Source: Cryobacterium arcticum (GTDB taxonomy: Bacteria; Actinomycetota; Actinomycetes; Actinomycetales; Microbacteriaceae). Taken from it: 64,000 nucleotides of DNA. The DNA lies in assembly GCF_001679725.1 (NCBI RefSeq), contig NZ_CP016282.1, positions 2,914,001 through 2,978,000 on the forward strand, read 5' to 3'. The notes beneath the pieces are model-generated. The model saw only the letters and a program-made list of their open reading frames with translations. It was not told the origin of the DNA and searched no databases. Positions within the stretch are counted from its first letter, which is position 1; each line of letters opens with the position of its first letter. Shown here piece after piece: positions 60,948-64,000 of the stretch. A program made the position numbers and the translations under genes.

Positions 60948-61361
60948 ATGACGGACATCGGAGCCACCGGGCGCATCCAGCCCGAGTCGACCGAGCACGC
61001 CATGCTGCGCGCCCTCGGCGAGCGCCTCGGCGTCGCCCTCGAGTCGCGTACCCTCACGGTTCCCGGCGGACTGCGCGTGGAGGTGGAGGGCATCGACCCC
61101 GCCGCGAGCGTGCTCGTACAGCTCGTGGCCAACACCGGCACGCCCAAGTCGTCGCACCGCAATAAGGCCATTGCCGACATGCTCAAGCTGGTCTGGCTGC
61201 GCGGCGTGCTGCCCACGAGGCCGCGCCTGGTGATCTGCATCAGCGAGCCGCTGGCCCGCTTTTTCACCCCCGCGTCGTGGCCGAGTGCCGCCGCGGCCGA
61301 TATGCACGTGGATGTCTACATCTTCCGGCCGGGCGCGCCGCTGGAGCTCCTCACCCGCTGA
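60948..61361 (+). CDS. Hypothetical protein, possible restriction-nuclease-like fold
   Basis: 137 residues from an ATG behind GAGAGGA. The core RVEVEGIDPAASVLVQLVAN, then GTPKSSHRNKAIADMLKLVWLRG, and RLVICISEPLARFFTPASW resembles small actinobacterial proteins with a PD-(D/E)xK-like arrangement (acidic residue on one strand, Q-x-x-x-x-x-x-x-K after the next). The fold call is an inference from pattern only. Function unknown. Confidence 0.55.
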   Translation: MTDIGATGRIQPESTEHAMLRALGERLGVALESRTLTVPGGLRVEVEGIDPAASVLVQLVANTGTPKSSHRNKAIADMLKLVWLRGVLPTRPRLVICISEPLARFFTPASWPSAAAADMHVDVYIFRPGAPLELLTR

Positions 61362-61391
61362 GCCCTGGCCTTCGGAACACCGTCAAGTCAC

Positions 61392-61449
61392 TCAGTTGGG
61401 AACTTCGCACGGGTGACGGGCCGCCGCACTGTGCGACGTTCCGAACTGA
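61392..61449. terminator. Hairpin family H2 (copy 2), probable bidirectional terminator
   Basis: TCAGTTGGGAACTTCGCAC and its partner GTGCGACGTTCCGAACTGA form a stem with three mismatches, 31 bases after the hypothetical gene and before the convergent flavoprotein gene. It matches H2 copy 1 (42005) in outer and lower stem. Confidence 0.65.
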
Positions 61450-61578
61450 GCGCACAACGCGCGGTCGGAGGCGCTCAGCGGGGCGGGATCCGGCGATGAC
61501 CGTCCGTGACGGTGGCCCTGAGCGTGCAGACGACGCCGACAGCAGCGAGGGTGACCAGGCCCGCGCAGAAGACGACGA

Positions 61579-62316
61579 TCATCCGGCCGCGCTCCCGGAC
61601 CCGGACGACACGGACGCGAGGCGGGCCACGTAGGCCAACGCCGCGGCCGAGACCGGGGTGCCAGCCGGAGTGAGCTCCGAGGTCTCCGGTGCCCCGGCCG
61701 TCGCCCGCAGCGGCAGCACCCCGGCCCAGATCGACCGATCGTCTCCGTCATCCGCCGACTCGGAGGCGCCGTGGGCGCGCACCTTCACGCTGGCCTCGTC
61801 CAGAGGCAGCCGCAGCACGAGGGTCGCGGCGAGCTCACGTTTGGTCATGGCGCGCACCTCGTCCCAGCGACCGGGCATCAGGTGTTCGGACACGACACGC
61901 ATGGCCTCCTCCTTGTCGGCGGCATCGACCACGGTCGGCACGCCGAACACGACGGCGCTGCGGTAGTTCATCGAGCTGTCGAACAACGAGCGGGCGTAGA
62001 CGAGGCCGTCGAGGTGGGTCACCGTGACCGAGATCGGGGTGCCGGATGCCATCGCCCGAAAGATCCCGCTGCCGGTGGAGCCGTGCAGATAGATGGCGTC
62101 ATCGCCGCGGCCGAATCCCATCGGCAGCACGAGAGGCAGACCGTCGCGCACGATCGCAACGTGGGCGACAAGGGCGTCGTCCAGGATGGCGTAGAGCTCG
62201 GCCCGGTCGGTGCGTTGGCGCTCGGGAGCGCGGGTGATGCGGGTGCGGTCGGTGACGGGCAGCGTGGCGGATGTGGCGCCGGGCGCGTCGGTTCGGGGCT
62301 GTGTGGAGTGGGGCAT
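61579..62316 (-). CDS. Pyridoxamine 5'-phosphate oxidase-family flavoprotein
   Basis: 245 residues. FMN-binding split-barrel domain: ELYAILDDALVAHVAIVRDGLPLVLPMGFGRGDDAIYLHGSTGSGIFRAM, then SSMNYRSAVVFGVPTVVDA. It is of the group often divergent from MocR-type regulators. A low-complexity tail follows residue 195. It may act as a nitroreductase or flavin-dependent oxidase; the substrate is unknown. Confidence 0.85.
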   Translation of the reverse strand: MPHSTQPRTDAPGATSATLPVTDRTRITRAPERQRTDRAELYAILDDALVAHVAIVRDGLPLVLPMGFGRGDDAIYLHGSTGSGIFRAMASGTPISVTVTHLDGLVYARSLFDSSMNYRSAVVFGVPTVVDAADKEEAMRVVSEHLMPGRWDEVRAMTKRELAATLVLRLPLDEASVKVRAHGASESADDGDDRSIWAGVLPLRATAGAPETSELTPAGTPVSAAALAYVARLASVSSGSGSAAG

Positions 62317-62415
62317 GCTACTAGGATCAAGCGCGGAGTGGATCGGCGATAGAGCCAGTTCTGACCACTTCGACTAGACCGGTTATCGGATGCGCCGACC
62401 GCGGGAGGAACCACG

Positions 62416-63918
62416 ATGAACGCCCACGAGCTGCCGATCCTGCTCGACCGGGCGTCGGAGCTGCCCCTCGCCGCCCAACTCGCCACGGCCCTGCGCCGCG
62501 CGATTCTCGACGGAGTGCTGCGCCACGACGAGGTCCTGCCGTCGACCCGCATGCTGGCCACCTCGGTGCGGGTGTCGCGGGGAACGGTGGTTGCCGCCTA
62601 CGACCAGCTCGCCGGTGAGGGTTATCTGCTGGCCCGCCCGGGCTCGGCGACGCGGGTGATGGTGGAGCGTCCCGAGACGCTCACCGACGCCGTCGTCGAC
62701 AGCCGCGGATCCCTCTCCCGAGACCTGGCCCGGCCCCCGGCCCCCAGAGGGGCGCAGGACACCTCGCCTCTTCCCACTCCCCCGCCGATGATCGATCTGG
62801 CCCCCGGGCATCCGTCGACCCAGACCCTCGTCGACCCGGCCTGGACCGCAGCCTGGCGGTGGGCCGTCGCCGCATCGGGGCGGAGCGACTCGCCGCCGCC
62901 CAGCGGCACACTCGAGCTGCGCACCGCGATCGCCGAACACGTGCGGCGAGCGCGGGGCCTGGCCTGCCGCCCGGAGGATGTAATCGTCACGGCCGGCACC
63001 AGCGACGCCCTGGCGAGCATCGGGCTTGCCCTCGCGACTGTCGTCGGCGAACACCAGCCCCAACCCGCCCCGCGGATCGCGGTGGAGGACCCCGGCTACC
63101 CCACCGCCCGCCGGGTGCTGCGCCGGGTGGGCGCACGCCTGCAGCCGGTGCGCACCGACGAGAACGGCATCGACCTGGCCGCGCTCGCCGCGGTGACCGC
63201 GGCGCCGCACGCGGTGCTCGTCACGCCCAGCCACCAGTACCCGCTGGGCAGCAGCCTCTCGGTTCAGGCGCGGCTGGACCTGCTCGACTGGGCCCGGGCA
63301 TCCGGCGCCGCGGTCATCGAGGACGATTACGACAGCGAGTTCCGCTTCGGCACCTCGCCGCTGCCGGCCCTCGCCACCCTCGACACGTCGGGCCGGGTCG
63401 CCCTCGTCGGCAGCTTCTCCAAGACCGTCACCCCGTGGATCCGGTGCGGCTACATCGTGGCCACCGGCGACCTCGGGGCGGCGCTGCACGAGGTGCGGAA
63501 CGACCTCGGCCCGTCGGTGTCCGGCGTGCAGCAGGCGGCGCTCGCGCATTACCTCGGCAGCGGCGGTCTGGCCCGCAATGTCACCAGGGTGCGCCGCGAG
63601 TACGCCCACCGCCGCGCCCTGGTGATCGGCGCCCTCGGCTCGCTGCCCGGAGTGCGGCTGTCCGGCCTCGACGGAGGGCTGCACGTTGTGGTGCACCTTT
63701 CGCCGGCCACCGGGGCAGGTACCACCGGCACGGATGCATCCGCTCTCGTCGCGCACGCCGCCGCGCGCGGGGTGCGGGTCGCGTCACTGGCCGACTACGC
63801 GGTTGTCGACCGGGGGCAGCAGGGCCTCGTGCTGGGCTACGGCGCGCCGACCGACCTGGAGCTCGGGCGCGCCCTCGAGGTGCTCGCCCAGCTCCTCGCG
63901 CACTCCGCCCGGACCTGA
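62416..63918 (+). CDS. MocR/PdxR-type GntR-aminotransferase regulator
   Basis: 500 residues. N-terminal GntR winged helix (ATALRRAILDGVLRHDEVLPSTRMLATSVRVSRGTVVAAYDQL), Pro-rich linker, and a fold-type I aminotransferase domain with DYDSEFRF, Asn/Tyr PLP contacts and the PLP Lys336 in GSFSKTVTPWIR. It senses PLP or an amine and controls the divergent flavoprotein gene, whose start lies 99 bases away. Confidence 0.93.
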   Translation: MNAHELPILLDRASELPLAAQLATALRRAILDGVLRHDEVLPSTRMLATSVRVSRGTVVAAYDQLAGEGYLLARPGSATRVMVERPETLTDAVVDSRGSLSRDLARPPAPRGAQDTSPLPTPPPMIDLAPGHPSTQTLVDPAWTAAWRWAVAASGRSDSPPPSGTLELRTAIAEHVRRARGLACRPEDVIVTAGTSDALASIGLALATVVGEHQPQPAPRIAVEDPGYPTARRVLRRVGARLQPVRTDENGIDLAALAAVTAAPHAVLVTPSHQYPLGSSLSVQARLDLLDWARASGAAVIEDDYDSEFRFGTSPLPALATLDTSGRVALVGSFSKTVTPWIRCGYIVATGDLGAALHEVRNDLGPSVSGVQQAALAHYLGSGGLARNVTRVRREYAHRRALVIGALGSLPGVRLSGLDGGLHVVVHLSPATGAGTTGTDASALVAHAAARGVRVASLADYAVVDRGQQGLVLGYGAPTDLELGRALEVLAQLLAHSART

Positions 63919-63945
63919 GTTGCGGGAGCGTCCGCGCGCACGTCA

Positions 63946-63966
63946 CGGGGTCTCGACAGGCTCGAC
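63946..63966. repeat. Dispersed 19-bp element
   Basis: One direct copy, GGTCTCGACAGGCTCGACC, at the window end, followed by more spacer-like sequence (ACCGGGATGGGCACGCC). Confidence 0.8.
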
Positions 63967-64000
63967 CACCGGGATGGGCACGCCCCGCAGGCACGTCACG

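Noticed and set aside
1..64000. tRNA or rRNA genes
   Set aside because: No cloverleaf-type or rRNA-type sequence was recognised by eye; this should be confirmed by a covariance search.

Overview
The window looks like chromosomal DNA of a high-GC actinobacterium, most likely the Microbacteriaceae (Cryobacterium/Leifsonia-like). The evidence is high GC with GTG starts and many ATGA/GTGA stop-start overlaps, DUF2510 and CDGSH proteins, WYL regulators, an F420-type luciferase-like oxidoreductase, a DtxR-type iron box, and the dispersed element GGTCTCGACAAGCTCGACC, which I associate with this family. No rRNA, tRNA, transposase, prophage or CRISPR was seen. Names rest on motif recognition; no database was searched.

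Layout. 1-7.1 kb: an Opp/Dpp-type ABC transporter operon ending in a GH3 beta-glucosidase, with a divergent TetR regulator and a palindromic operator between them (probable oligosaccharide uptake and cleavage). 7.5-11.5 kb: a SUFU-like protein, the relic of a WYL regulator, then a STAS-like protein, a cytosolic GGDEF-EAL protein and a methyltransferase on one strand. 11.6-16.7 kb: a DszC/SfnB-like flavin monooxygenase, two WYL regulators, an alpha/beta hydrolase, a DUF1579-like protein and a VOC protein. 16.8-21.3 kb: a haem-oxygenase-fold iron enzyme overlapping a CDGSH protein, a GntR(YtrA)-DUF1648 pair, a hydrolase and a methyltransferase. 21.4-24.2 kb: an operon of exported or anchored hydrolase, histidine kinase and LuxR-type response regulator. 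24.6-26.6 kb: a frameshifted membrane J-domain protein and an exonuclease. 26.8-33.3 kb: a CUT1 sugar ABC transporter with epimerase and aldo/keto reductase, a divergent LacI regulator and two operators. 33.3-35.5 kb: a decayed chloroperoxidase-like gene, a HAD phosphatase and a luciferase-like oxidoreductase. 35.9-40.0 kb: an iron-siderophore ABC operon under a DtxR-like box. 40.9-49.4 kb: CorA, a VOC protein, five envelope or membrane proteins (one the intact J-domain paralogue) and a membrane GGDEF-EAL protein. 49.6-64 kb: a RibD-like reductase, an LLM oxidoreductase, DUF2809 and NERD proteins, a VOC-HxlR pair, a GntR(FCD)-MFS pair, a flavin reductase pair, a hydrolase, an arsenite methyltransferase, a possible nuclease-fold protein, and a split-barrel flavoprotein divergent from a MocR regulator.

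The most unusual content is intergenic. Several independent families of long hairpins sit between genes, often between convergent ones. The largest family (five copies, one a perfect 38-bp palindrome) and two smaller ones differ between copies in ways that keep the stems paired. Tandem 52-53-bp and roughly 205-bp arrays are built from the dispersed 19-bp element, which has close to thirty copies here. Among proteins, the best candidates for undescribed function are the paired membrane-anchored J-domain proteins, the iron enzyme/CDGSH couple, and the hydrolase-kinase-regulator operon.
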